Source of the DNA: Hungatella effluvii
GTDB taxonomy: Bacteria; Bacillota; Clostridia; Lachnospirales; Lachnospiraceae
Assembly (NCBI RefSeq): GCF_003201875.1
Contig: NZ_QJKD01000006.1
Span: 62,001-126,000, forward strand
Reading direction: 5' to 3'
Length of the DNA stretch: 64,000 bases
Each line of letters opens with the position of its first letter. Within the stretch, counting starts at the first letter, position 1. The translations under genes were made by a program, and so were the position numbers. Under the pieces are notes generated by a model, which had not been told where the DNA came from, did no database searches, and saw nothing but the letters and a program-made list of their open reading frames with translations. Shown piece after piece: positions 17,191 through 25,726 of this stretch.

Positions 17191-17213
17191 AGCACTTTCT
17201 GGGTGGTATTTTT
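17181..17213 (+). terminator. Rho-independent terminator after rluD
   Basis: TACCACC at 17181-17187 pairs with GGTGGTA at 17202-17208, followed by TTTTT. The stem starts inside the last rluD codons. Confidence 0.8.
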
Positions 17214-17304
17214 AAAGAAACTGTTAAGAATCAATAAATATATAGATTTTTCTGAAACTTTGATGTATAATAGGCATATAAGATAACTGGAAGGAGCGGT
17301 CTAT

Positions 17305-17946
17305 ATGAGCGGAAATTTAGTAATTACAATAGGAAGACAATGCGGTAGTTCCGGTAAGATCATCGGACAGAAGTTAGCCGAGGAGATGGGCGTGAAGTGC
17401 TACGACAAGGAATTGCTGGCACTGGCAGCCAAGAACAGCGGTTTATGCGAGGAATTATTTGAGACTCATGACGAAAAGCCGACCAACAGCTTTCTGTATT
17501 CCCTGGTAATGGATACCTATTCCATGGGATATACGACGTCCGGCTATATGGATATGCCGATTAATCATAAGATATTTCTTGCACAGTTTGATACCATCAA
17601 GCAGCTGGCAGATCAGGAATCCTGTGTAATCGTTGGACGATGCGCCGATTATGCACTGGCAGACTATCCGAAGGTAGTGTCCGTATTTATCACGGCCAGC
17701 GACGAGGACCGCATCGCTTCCCTGAAGAAGCTTTACAATGTGGATGATGCAAAGGCAAAAGACATCATGGTGAAGACCGATAAAAAGCGTGCAAGCTACT
17801 ATAATTACTACTCCAGCAAGAAGTGGGGCGATACGAGAAGCTACGATCTCTGCATCAACCGGAGCGCGGTAGGCGTTGATGGTGCGGTGAAGATGATTCG
17901 TGCATTCGCGGAAACCAAGCAGGAGTGGCTGAATAAGAATACTTAA
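17305..17946 (+). CDS. Cytidylate kinase-like family protein
   Basis: The 213-residue protein belongs to the cytidylate kinase-like (AAA_26 type) P-loop family. A P-loop variant is present (TIGRQCGSSGKIIGQKLAEE), followed by CYDKELL, the central CVIVGRCADYAL and a lid-like DKKRASYYNYYSSKKWGD. True CMP kinase is a different protein, so the substrate is open; members are common in clostridia and Bacteroidetes with unknown function. The gene is alone between terminators, with a likely TATAAT -10 at 17266-17271 and GGAAGGAGCGG before the ATG. Confidence 0.85.
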   Translation: MSGNLVITIGRQCGSSGKIIGQKLAEEMGVKCYDKELLALAAKNSGLCEELFETHDEKPTNSFLYSLVMDTYSMGYTTSGYMDMPINHKIFLAQFDTIKQLADQESCVIVGRCADYALADYPKVVSVFITASDEDRIASLKKLYNVDDAKAKDIMVKTDKKRASYYNYYSSKKWGDTRSYDLCINRSAVGVDGAVKMIRAFAETKQEWLNKNT

Positions 17947-18017
17947 ACCAACCGATGTGGGTCCCGGAAACGGGAGCATCAGGGAATTAAAGACCCGCCG
18001 CTCGCGGGAAGAACGGG

Positions 18018-18056
18018 GAACGGCCGCAGGATCAATCATTGATTCTGCGGCCGTTC
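18018..18056. terminator. Bidirectional terminator between the kinase-like gene and glmS
   Basis: GAACGGCCGCAG (18018-18029) and CTGCGGCCGTTC (18045-18056) form a perfect stem that extends inward through GATCAAT/ATTGATTC. T-rich sequence follows on the plus strand, and the hairpin starts 8 bases beyond the glmS stop on the minus strand, so it can serve both convergent genes. Two smaller hairpins (CCCG-GAAA-CGGG near 17964 and CCCGC/GCGGG near 17994) lie just before it. Confidence 0.85.
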
Positions 18057-18063
18057 TTCGTTC

Positions 18064-19881
18064 TTATTCCACGGTAACGGATTTTGCCAGGTTTCTCGGC
18101 TGGTCCACATCGAGATTCTTGCCGGTGGAGGCGTAGTAGGCGATCAGCTGGAGCACGACCGCGATAGGGAAGACGGTAAACCGATCCCCGATCTTCGGAA
18201 TGCGGATATGAATATCGGCGACTCCTCTATCTAAGACGGCGTCCTCCTTGGTGATGAGAATCACGAAGGCGCCGCGGGCTTTGACCTCGCGGATGTTAGA
18301 GATGGTCTTGGCGAAGACTTTTTCCTGTGTGGCGATGGCGATGACGGGTACCTCCTCTGTGATCAGGGCGATGGTGCCGTGCTTCAGCTCGCCGGCCGCA
18401 TAGGCTTCCGCGTGAATATAGGAGATTTCCTTCAGCTTCAGCGCGCCTTCCAGGGAAAAGGCATAATCAAGTCCCCGGCCGATGAAAAACGCATCGGATT
18501 TGTTGATTAAATGTGTGACCAAAGCCTTGATGGAGTCTTTCTGAGCGATCATGGCCTCCATGGCGGGAATTGCATTAAGCAGCTTCTTCATGAACTCGGT
18601 GGCCTGGGGGACGCTGTATTTGCCCCGTACAAGGGCCATACGGCAGCCAATCATATAGAGGGCGGCCAGCTGCACGGAATAGGCTTTCGTGCTGGCTACG
18701 GCGATTTCAGGGCCTGCATGGGTATAGAGCGTGTAATCACTCTCCCTTGCGATGGTGGATCCCTTTACATTGACGACGGATAAGGCCGCCGCGCCGTAAT
18801 TCTTCGCCAGCCGCATGGCGGCCAGCGTATCGATGGTCTCTCCAGACTGAGAGATGATGATGACGAGAGTGTCTTCGCCGATCAGCGGCTCCTCGTAACG
18901 GAATTCCGACGCTACCGACACTGTGACCGGGATTCGAAGAAGGGGCTCCATCATGCTCCTGGCTGCCATTCCGGCGTGCATGGCGGTGCCGCAGGCCACG
19001 ATGTGAATCTGGGAGCAGGAAGTGAACACGTCATCCGGGATCTGATCGTCGGTAAAATCGGGCAGCCCCTTGCTCAGACGGGGGAGTATGGTGTTTCTCA
19101 GCGCCTCCGGCTGTTCGTGGATTTCTTTCAGCATGAAATGGGGAAAGCCGTTTTTCATGGCGGCATCCATGTTCCAGTTTACTTCCATCAGTTCCGGCAT
19201 CTCTTCATGGCGCTGCAGGTTGTAGAGGTGGACCTTATAGGAGGTCAGACGTACGATATGGTCTTCGGGGACGACAAAATACTGTCTCGTATAAGGGATG
19301 AGCGCCGTTAAGTCCGAGGCCACGAAGGAGCCTGAACGCGTGTAAGCCGCTACGAGAGGGCTTACGTTCCGGATGGCATAAATCTCTCCCGGGTAGTCTT
19401 CGAACATGATACAGAAGCTGTAAGAGCCCTTTATCAGGGCCACAAGCCTGGTGATGGCCTCCAGCGGGTCTCCCTGGTAGAGGCTGTCGAGCACCCAGGC
19501 GGCCACCTCGCTGTCCGTCTCGGAATGAAGCTTAGCTTCCAAGTGAAACTGTTCGGTCAGCTGATGGTAATTCTCGATGATGCCGTTGTGGACCAGAGTG
19601 ACTTTTCCGGCCTGATGGGGATGGGTGTTCTGTGTTGTCACACCGCCGTGGGTAGCCCATCTCGTATGACCTAAGCCGCAGTGGGAGACGTCTGTGATCC
19701 GTTCCATCGTCTCCTTTAAGTTTGCCACCTTGCCGGTCCGGCGGACTAGGCAGATGTGGGAGTTCTCCATGCAAAGCGCGGCTCCGGCGCTGTCATACCC
19801 GCGGTATTCCAGCTGGGAAAGTCCGTTTAAAAGTATCTTTTTAGAGTCCAGGGGTCCTGTATAACCAATAATTCCACACAT
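18064..19881 (-). CDS. glmS: Glutamine-fructose-6-phosphate aminotransferase (isomerizing)
   Basis: The 605-residue enzyme makes glucosamine-6-phosphate, the first committed step to UDP-GlcNAc. The start at 19881 exposes Cys2 (MCGIIGYTG), the glutaminase nucleophile; an in-frame extension upstream would bury it. AGGAG precedes this ATG. The N-terminal glutaminase domain has GHTRWATHGG and HNGIIENY. The two SIS domains have CGTAMHAGMAA and SQSGETIDTLAA, and the C-terminus ends NLAKSVTVE as in the family. It is controlled by the ribozyme upstream. The gene is monocistronic and convergent with the kinase-like gene. Confidence 0.97.
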   Translation of the reverse strand: MCGIIGYTGPLDSKKILLNGLSQLEYRGYDSAGAALCMENSHICLVRRTGKVANLKETMERITDVSHCGLGHTRWATHGGVTTQNTHPHQAGKVTLVHNGIIENYHQLTEQFHLEAKLHSETDSEVAAWVLDSLYQGDPLEAITRLVALIKGSYSFCIMFEDYPGEIYAIRNVSPLVAAYTRSGSFVASDLTALIPYTRQYFVVPEDHIVRLTSYKVHLYNLQRHEEMPELMEVNWNMDAAMKNGFPHFMLKEIHEQPEALRNTILPRLSKGLPDFTDDQIPDDVFTSCSQIHIVACGTAMHAGMAARSMMEPLLRIPVTVSVASEFRYEEPLIGEDTLVIIISQSGETIDTLAAMRLAKNYGAAALSVVNVKGSTIARESDYTLYTHAGPEIAVASTKAYSVQLAALYMIGCRMALVRGKYSVPQATEFMKKLLNAIPAMEAMIAQKDSIKALVTHLINKSDAFFIGRGLDYAFSLEGALKLKEISYIHAEAYAAGELKHGTIALITEEVPVIAIATQEKVFAKTISNIREVKARGAFVILITKEDAVLDRGVADIHIRIPKIGDRFTVFPIAVVLQLIAYYASTGKNLDVDQPRNLAKSVTVE

Positions 19882-20036
19882 AGTTGTTGATCTCCTCTCA
19901 GTTTTTCTGAAAAAAGGCCGCACAAAAAAGAGACTGTCTGTTTCTCGTCTTTGAGAACGGCAGCTTTTTCAGCTTCGGTTTTAATTTTTGTCTGTCAGTC
20001 TGTCATTTTAGTCTGTTATGCTGTTTAGTCTCATCA

Positions 20037-20204
20037 GTCCGGTTCCTGCGCGTTTGTTTTGCGGTTACCCGCATATTTCGTTCAGGAAACACGCCCGGAT
20101 GGCATGGAAGAGCATCCGCCGAATTCTTCGATAAACTCTTCTCCTCGTTAACCTTCAGTACCGGTCTTCACCGTTCACGCTCGTACTTACAGGTGCATGG
20201 CGCT
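20037..20204 (-). ncRNA. glmS ribozyme (glucosamine-6-phosphate-activated self-cleaving riboswitch)
   Basis: On the minus strand, AGCGCC at 20204-20199 is the cleavage site and start of the core; cleavage is expected between A at 20204 and G at 20203. Downstream come the conserved elements AACGAGG, AGTTTATCGAA, ATTCGGCGGATGCTCTTCC and a GCGG-GTAA-CCGC tetraloop hairpin, in the same order as in the Bacillus ribozyme. It lies between a strong promoter and the glmS start. In known cases GlcN6P binding causes cleavage and degradation of the mRNA. The 3' boundary is approximate. Confidence 0.93.
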
Positions 20205-20247
20205 TAGCTTTGCTATTGAAATTTATGCCTCCTCATAAATTTAGTCT

Positions 20248-20276
20248 ATTATATCCCGAACAACTTTGTGCGTCAA
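20248..20276 (-). promoter_or_regulatory. Promoter of glmS
   Basis: On the minus strand TTGACG (20276-20271) and TATAAT (20253-20248) are separated by 17 bases. The predicted start lies about 35 bases before the ribozyme cleavage site, leaving the usual short 5' fragment. Confidence 0.88.
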
Positions 20277-20372
20277 TAGAAGGTTTACAACGTTTTTACC
20301 AAAACTTTCTTTTTCATTTTACATTGCCCTTATAAAATAAGAGCATACCGGAAAGAAAAGGAAGGAACTGTT

Positions 20373-21494
20373 ATGGCGAGTTTATCGTTAGTAAATGTGT
20401 GCAAAACCTATAAGAATGGTTTTGAGGCGGTGAAGGATGTGAACCTCGAAATCAGGGATAAGGAGTTCCTGATTCTGGTGGGACCGTCGGGGTGCGGGAA
20501 GTCGACGACACTCCGCATGATCGCCGGGCTGGAGGACATTTCCTCCGGTCAGCTCTGGATTGACGGTCAGCTGGTCAACATGCTGGAACCAAAAAACAGA
20601 GATTTATCCATGGTGTTTCAGAATTACGCGCTGTACCCTCATATGACGGTGTATCAGAATATGGCCTTCGGGCTGAAGGTGCGGAAGACACCGAAGGAGG
20701 AGATCGACAGACGGGTGAGGCAGGCCGCAAAAATCCTGGATATCGCCCATCTGCTGGACAGAAAGCCTCACGCGCTGTCGGGAGGCCAGAAGCAGAGAGT
20801 GGCGATCGGCAGCGTGATTGTAAGGGAGCCGAAGGCATACCTCATGGATGAACCTCTCTCCAACTTAGACGCGAAGCTGCGGTCGCAGATGAGGGTGGAA
20901 CTCTCGAAGCTGCACCGGGAGCTGGGCGCTACCGTGATCTATGTGACTCACGATCAGGTAGAGGCCATGACGCTGGGGACGAGGATTGTTGTTATGAAGA
21001 GTGGTAAGATTTTGCAGGCTGCCGCCCCCGGGGATTTATATCAGAATCCCGTGAATAAATTCGTGGCTGGTTTTATCGGTTCTCCGGCGATGAATTTTCT
21101 GCCAGCGTGGGTAGAACGGCGCGATGAGAGAGTCTGCCTGGAATTTGGCAGCAGCAGACTGTATGTAAACCGTATGTGCGCCTCCCGGCTGATCGAAGGC
21201 GGATACTTGGGAAGACGGGTATATCTGGGAATCAGGCCGGAAGACTTTCATGAAACGGGACCCGGGGAAAATGCGCTTCCGCTGGAAGTGGAAATCAAGG
21301 AAATGCTGGGTGCCGAACAGCTTCTCTATGGAAACAGCGGACGAAATGAGCTCTGCGTCCGTACGAAACCGGATTTCAAAGCGGAACCGGGAAGCACGGT
21401 GACGGTCTTTGTCGACATGGACCGCATCAAGCTGTTTGATATGGAGACAGAAGAAAATATTTTATTTCACAGGGGAGTTTGTCCTATGAAATGA
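20373..21494 (+). CDS. ugpC: ABC transporter ATPase, MalK/UgpC family
   Basis: The 373-residue protein has Walker [11 protein letters not shown]-loop [11 protein letters not shown], signature [12 protein letters not shown], Walker [12 protein letters not shown] and the switch histidine in [12 protein letters not shown], plus the C-terminal TOBE regulatory region typical of MalK/UgpC/MsmK. One small deviation is GSVIVRE where GRAIVRE is usual after the signature. It energises the ugp importer encoded downstream. A group of hairpins separates it from the permease genes, so its expression may differ from theirs. GAAGGAACTGTT precedes the ATG. Confidence 0.9.
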   Translation: MASLSLVNVCKTYKNGFEAVKDVNLEIRDKEFLILVGPSGCGKSTTLRMIAGLEDISSGQLWIDGQLVNMLEPKNRDLSMVFQNYALYPHMTVYQNMAFGLKVRKTPKEEIDRRVRQAAKILDIAHLLDRKPHALSGGQKQRVAIGSVIVREPKAYLMDEPLSNLDAKLRSQMRVELSKLHRELGATVIYVTHDQVEAMTLGTRIVVMKSGKILQAAAPGDLYQNPVNKFVAGFIGSPAMNFLPAWVERRDERVCLEFGSSRLYVNRMCASRLIEGGYLGRRVYLGIRPEDFHETGPGENALPLEVEIKEMLGAEQLLYGNSGRNELCVRTKPDFKAEPGSTVTVFVDMDRIKLFDMETEENILFHRGVCPMK

Positions 21495-21510
21495 AATTCC
21501 TCCGGGGTAT

Positions 21511-21590
21511 GCGCACTACGCGCTAAGGAAATATGGCCGCTAAAGCGACCGCGCTCCGGCGCGCGAGTCCGGCAAACCGGACTCTTTATT
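21511..21590 (+). repeat. Tandem hairpins ending in a terminator-like stem, within the ugp operon
   Basis: Successive palindromes occupy the 109-base gap: GCGC-ACTAC-GCGC (21511-21523), an imperfect GGCCGC/GCGACC, CGCGC-TCCG-GCGCG (21550-21563), and GAGTCCGG-CAAA-CCGGACTC (21565-21584) followed by TTTATT. The last one resembles an intrinsic terminator. It could attenuate transcription into the permeases or protect the ATPase mRNA. The arrangement also looks like an interspersed REP-type repeat. Confidence 0.6.
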
Positions 21591-21615
21591 CTATCTGTAA
21601 GGAGTGAGTGTTCAA

Positions 21616-22482
21616 ATGAAAGTGAAAGCAATGGTAAAAAAGGCCGGCCCATACGCCTATCTTGTCCCTGCCCTGGCAGTTTTCGCGGTTTTCCTGTTCT
21701 ATCCCTTTTTCAAGACCATCTATTTAAGCCTCTATAAAACGAACAAAATGGGGCAGGCCAGGCTCTTTGTGGGAGCCGGAAACTATAAGGACTTATTAAC
21801 GTCCTCCTCATTTTTAAACAGCCTCGTGGTAACGGGTGTGTTCGTGGCGATTGTGGTCTCTGTAAGCATGCTGCTGGGACTCTTTACGGCCCTGCTGTGC
21901 AATAAGACATTTCCGGGAATCCGGGTCTTCAGCACAGCCTATGCGCTTCCAATGGCGATCGCCTCCAGTTCGGCAGCCATGATCTTCAAAATTATGCTTC
22001 ACCCGTCGATCGGCATTGTAAACAAGCTGACGGGACTTAATATCAACTGGATCAGTGATCCGAAATATGCGCTTCTCTGTGTGGCTCTTGTGACCGCATG
22101 GTTAAACAGCGGGATCAATTTCCTGTATTTCAGCGCGGGACTCAGCAATATCGATGAATCGATCTACGAAAGGGCGTCCGTGGATGGCGCAGGCGCGTGG
22201 GCCAAATTCTTTCATCTGACACTGCCGGGACTCAGCCCCATTCTGTTTTATACGCTGGTGGTCAATATCATTCAGGCCTTTCAGTCCTTTGGCCAGGTCA
22301 AGGTCCTGACACAGGGCGGGCCGGGAGAATCCACCAACTTAATCGTATATTCGATCTACCGGGATGCGTTCTTTAACTACCGGTTCGGAGGCGCGGCGGC
22401 GCAGTCGGTTCTTTTGTTCGGCATCATTATGATTCTCACGCTGTGCATGTTCCGGCTGGAGAAGAAGGGGGTAAACTACTGA
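21616..22482 (+). CDS. ugpA: Glycerol-3-phosphate/sugar ABC transporter permease, UgpA-like
   Basis: The 288-residue permease has six predicted membrane helices and the EAA loop YERASVDGAGAWAKFFHLTLPGL that contacts the ATPase. I start it at ATG 21616; AAGGAG lies 11 bases upstream, while GTG 21604 would overlap that site. It pairs with the second permease, whose ATG overlaps its stop codon. The class (MalF/UgpA) is clear. The ligand is inferred from the adjacent glycerophosphodiesterase. Confidence 0.88.
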   Translation: MKVKAMVKKAGPYAYLVPALAVFAVFLFYPFFKTIYLSLYKTNKMGQARLFVGAGNYKDLLTSSSFLNSLVVTGVFVAIVVSVSMLLGLFTALLCNKTFPGIRVFSTAYALPMAIASSSAAMIFKIMLHPSIGIVNKLTGLNINWISDPKYALLCVALVTAWLNSGINFLYFSAGLSNIDESIYERASVDGAGAWAKFFHLTLPGLSPILFYTLVVNIIQAFQSFGQVKVLTQGGPGESTNLIVYSIYRDAFFNYRFGGAAAQSVLLFGIIMILTLCMFRLEKKGVNY

Positions 22483-23390
22483 TGGATTCTACCATAACTG
22501 CAGAGAGAAACAAAATGAGCGAGGCGGAGATTGCCAGACTCTACCAGGAGGCCAATCAGAAGGCCCTGATCAAAAGAAGAGTGGAACGGACCGCGCTGGT
22601 AGCTGTCAACATCGCGGCGGCTTTTGTGATCCTGCTGCCGCTTTTCTACGCCGTGAGCATCGCTTTTATGCCCTCCAGTGAGCTTTTTACCACGGAACTC
22701 AATCTGTTTCCGTCAAGTCCTACCATGGATAATTTTAAAGAGGCCATGAGAAAAATTCCGCTGGGACGGTTTATTCTCAACTCGTTTATCGTGGCGGGCG
22801 CCATTACCTTCGGGCAGATTATATCCTGCTCTCTGGCGGCATTTTCCTTCTCCTTTTTAGATTTTAAAGGCAAAAATGTCCTGTTCATGATCGTCATGGC
22901 GACGATGATGATACCGGGCGAGGCCACCATCATATCCAATTACTTAACCGTCAGCCGTCTTAAATGGCTGGACAGCTATCAGGTGCTGATTATCCCGTAC
23001 CTGACATCGGCCATGGGTATCTTCCTGTTTCGTCAGTTTTATATGACGTTTCCCATTTCACTGTACGAATCGGCAAAGATCGACGGATGTTCGAATATAA
23101 AATTCATCTTCCGGATTCTGATTCCGCTTACGAAGGCGGCGATCGGAGCTATGGCGGTCTATACCTTTATCAACGCCTGGAACATGTATATGTGGCCGCT
23201 GCTGGTTACCGGCTCTGATTCCATGCGGACCGTGCAGATCGGAATCGGAATGCTGGACAGTGTGGATTCCCAGTCCATATCCATGATGATTGCCGGTGTG
23301 GTGATGATCATTATACCGTCCATTTCGGTATTTTTGATCGGACAGAAACAATTGATCCATGGAATGTTTTCGGGCGCCGTCAAAGGCTAG
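22482..23390 (+). CDS. ugpE: Glycerol-3-phosphate/sugar ABC transporter permease, UgpE-like
   Basis: The 302-residue permease has a hydrophilic N-terminal extension of about 40 residues and then six membrane helices, with the EAA loop YESAKIDGCSNIKFIFRILIPL. The start at 22482 overlaps the stop of the preceding permease (TGATG) behind GAAGGGGG. It belongs to the MalG/UgpE class and forms the membrane heterodimer with UgpA. Confidence 0.88.
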   Translation: MDSTITAERNKMSEAEIARLYQEANQKALIKRRVERTALVAVNIAAAFVILLPLFYAVSIAFMPSSELFTTELNLFPSSPTMDNFKEAMRKIPLGRFILNSFIVAGAITFGQIISCSLAAFSFSFLDFKGKNVLFMIVMATMMIPGEATIISNYLTVSRLKWLDSYQVLIIPYLTSAMGIFLFRQFYMTFPISLYESAKIDGCSNIKFIFRILIPLTKAAIGAMAVYTFINAWNMYMWPLLVTGSDSMRTVQIGIGMLDSVDSQSISMMIAGVVMIIIPSISVFLIGQKQLIHGMFSGAVKG

Positions 23391-23480
23391 GTCCGGCAGT
23401 ATTAGCAGACCGGCGCCAAGTGAGGCGTACGGCGATCCCGATGCAGATAAAATAAGAAAGAAAATTCTGGAGGAATAAGC

Positions 23481-24875
23481 ATGAAGAGAAATGCAATTGC
23501 TGCCTGTATGGCCCTTATGGTGGCCGCAGGAAGCGTGACAGGCTGCAGCAGCCAGACAGGAACGAAAGAAAATGATACGACGGCACAGGATACGGCTGCG
23601 GGAACAGAGGCGGTGAAGAGCAGCGCGGCAGAGAATAAGGCCGATGGTGTAACCATCACCTTCTGGCATTCCATGGGCGGCGTGAACGGTGAGGCGATCA
23701 ATACTCTGGTGGAGCAGTTTAATAAGGAGAACACAGACAAAATCACCGTGGAAGCCCAGTACCAGGGCAGCTATGACGATGCGATCAACAAGCTTAAGAG
23801 CGCCCAGATCGGCAGTATGGGGGCCGACCTCGTTCAGATCTATGACATTGGCACCCGGTTCATGATCGATTCCGGCTGGGTGGTCCCCATGCAGGATTTG
23901 ATTGACGGGGAAGGATGGGACTTAAGCCAGGTAGAACCAAATATTGCGGCTTACTATACGGTGGATGACGTCCTCTACTCCATGCCGTTTAATTCCTCCA
24001 CCCCGATTCTCTATTATAACAAGGACATGTTTGAGAAGGCAGGAATCACGGAGATTCCGGACAGCCTGCCGAAGATTGCGGCTGTGGGAGACGGGCTTCT
24101 CGAAAAGGGAGGTGCCGGAGAGGTGATTTCCCTGGGAATTTACGGCTGGTTCTTTGAACAGTTTACTTCCAAACAGGGTGCGGACTATGCGGACAACGGC
24201 AACGGAAGAACCGCGGCGGCAACGGCAGTCGATTTTGACAAAAACGGCGCGGGCGTTAAGACGCTTACCGCATGGAAGGCTCTGGCAGACCAGGGGTATG
24301 CGCCTAATGTGGGACGCGGCGGAGATGCCGGACTGGCTGATTTCAGCGCAGGTAAGGCGGCTATGACGCTTGGATCTACCGCTTCGTTAAAACAGATCTT
24401 AAATGACGTAAACGGCAAATTTGAAGTGGGCACCGCTTATTTCCCGAAGGTGAGCGACGAGGACCAGGGCGGCGTGTCGATCGGCGGCGGTTCCCTTTGG
24501 GCGCTGAACAACGAAGATCCGGCGAGACAGAACGCGGTCTGGCAGTTCGTGAAGTTTCTCGTTTCTCCGGCCAGCCAGGCTTACTGGAATTCCCAGACCG
24601 GTTACTTCCCGGTAACCGTGGCCGCACATGAGGAGACGGTATTCCAGGAGAATATTGCGAAGTATCCCCAGTTTGAAACGGCGATCGACCAGCTCCATGA
24701 TTCCACACCGCAGTCGGCGGGGGCGCTCTTAAGCATTTTCCCGGAGGCGAGACAGATCGTGGAGACAGAAATTGAAAATATGTTAAACAACGGCACTTCC
24801 CCGGAAGATACGGTGGCGAAGATGGCCGATAGCATCAATAAATCCATAGAGGATTACAATCTCTTGAACGAGTAA
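23481..24875 (+). CDS. ugpB: Extracellular solute-binding lipoprotein, UgpB-like
   Basis: The 464-residue protein has a signal peptide with lipobox VTGC (Cys about 22), a Ser/Thr/Ala-rich linker, and a family 1 extracellular binding domain. VTITFWHSMGGVNGEAINTL near the start of the mature domain is strongly reminiscent of UgpB. It captures glycerol-3-phosphate or a glycerophosphodiester and delivers it to UgpAE. CTGGAGGAATAAGC precedes the ATG. The gene lies between the permeases and the phosphodiesterase. Confidence 0.88.
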   Translation: MKRNAIAACMALMVAAGSVTGCSSQTGTKENDTTAQDTAAGTEAVKSSAAENKADGVTITFWHSMGGVNGEAINTLVEQFNKENTDKITVEAQYQGSYDDAINKLKSAQIGSMGADLVQIYDIGTRFMIDSGWVVPMQDLIDGEGWDLSQVEPNIAAYYTVDDVLYSMPFNSSTPILYYNKDMFEKAGITEIPDSLPKIAAVGDGLLEKGGAGEVISLGIYGWFFEQFTSKQGADYADNGNGRTAAATAVDFDKNGAGVKTLTAWKALADQGYAPNVGRGGDAGLADFSAGKAAMTLGSTASLKQILNDVNGKFEVGTAYFPKVSDEDQGGVSIGGGSLWALNNEDPARQNAVWQFVKFLVSPASQAYWNSQTGYFPVTVAAHEETVFQENIAKYPQFETAIDQLHDSTPQSAGALLSIFPEARQIVETEIENMLNNGTSPEDTVAKMADSINKSIEDYNLLNE

Positions 24876-24894
24876 AGAAAAGGAGTACGGGACG

Positions 24895-25632
24895 ATGAAA
24901 ACGAAGGTTTGGGCACACAGAGGGGCGTCGGCCTATGCGCCGGAAAATACGCTGGAGGCATTTGAACTGGCGGTCAGCCAGGGCGCGGATGGAGTGGAGC
25001 TGGATATCCAGATGACGAAGGACGGCTCTCTGGCCGTGATACATGACGAGACCATCGACCGGGTCTGCGGCGGCAGCGGCTGTGTGGCGGATTTTACGAT
25101 GAAGGAGTTAAAGAAGTTCCGATGCAGCAGGCTGCACCCGGAGTTTGCGAATGCGAGGATTCCGGAGCTGGGAGAGGTGCTTTCCCTTATCAAACCTTCG
25201 AAGCTGACCGTAAATATCGAACTGAAGACGGGGATCGTCCGTTATAAGGGGATCGAAGAGGCTGCCATAAAGTTGGTAAAGGAGATGGGAATGGAGGACC
25301 GGGTGATCTATTCGTCCTTCCACCATCCCAGCCTCTTAAAGGTGAAACGGCTGGATCCGGATGCCAAAACAGGTCTTTTGTATTCGGATGGCTGGATCCA
25401 TGTGGCTTCCTATGGGAAGAAGCTGGGAGTGGATGCGCTTCATCCGGCGCTCTACCACCTGCGTTCCGGGAAGCTTCTCAAGGAGGCAAAGGAGAAGAAA
25501 CTGCCACTCCACGTGTGGACTGTGAACGAGGAAGGGGCCATGAGGGTCCTTGCGGAGCAGAAGATCGCCGCCCTGATTACCAACTACCCGGATGTGGCGC
25601 TGCGTGTGGTGCGCGAGATGAGCCGACACTGA
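24895..25632 (+). CDS. ugpQ: Glycerophosphodiester phosphodiesterase
   Basis: The 245-residue cytosolic enzyme (no signal peptide) has the GDPD signatures WAHRGASAYAPENT, GVELDIQMTKDG and VIHDETIDR, with the catalytic His pair (H8 and H50) and the metal-binding Glu/Asp residues. It hydrolyses glycerophosphodiesters to glycerol-3-phosphate and an alcohol. Its place at the end of the operon, 19 bases after ugpB, supports the ugp naming of the whole transporter. AAAGGAGTACGGGACG precedes the ATG. Confidence 0.93.
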   Translation: MKTKVWAHRGASAYAPENTLEAFELAVSQGADGVELDIQMTKDGSLAVIHDETIDRVCGGSGCVADFTMKELKKFRCSRLHPEFANARIPELGEVLSLIKPSKLTVNIELKTGIVRYKGIEEAAIKLVKEMGMEDRVIYSSFHHPSLLKVKRLDPDAKTGLLYSDGWIHVASYGKKLGVDALHPALYHLRSGKLLKEAKEKKLPLHVWTVNEEGAMRVLAEQKIAALITNYPDVALRVVREMSRH

Positions 25633-25726
25633 ATCTTAATAAACATTTAATTCTTTTTCTCTGTTTTTTGACGGGACAATATGGTATATTCTTACTTTAG
25701 AAACGATAACAGGAAGATGAAAACCG

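Noticed and set aside
25668..25699. Sigma-A promoter upstream of the NlpC/P60 gene (TTGACG at 25668)
   Set aside because: The -35 is good, but no -10 lies at 16-18 bases; the candidate TATATT is only 11 bases away. Left unannotated.
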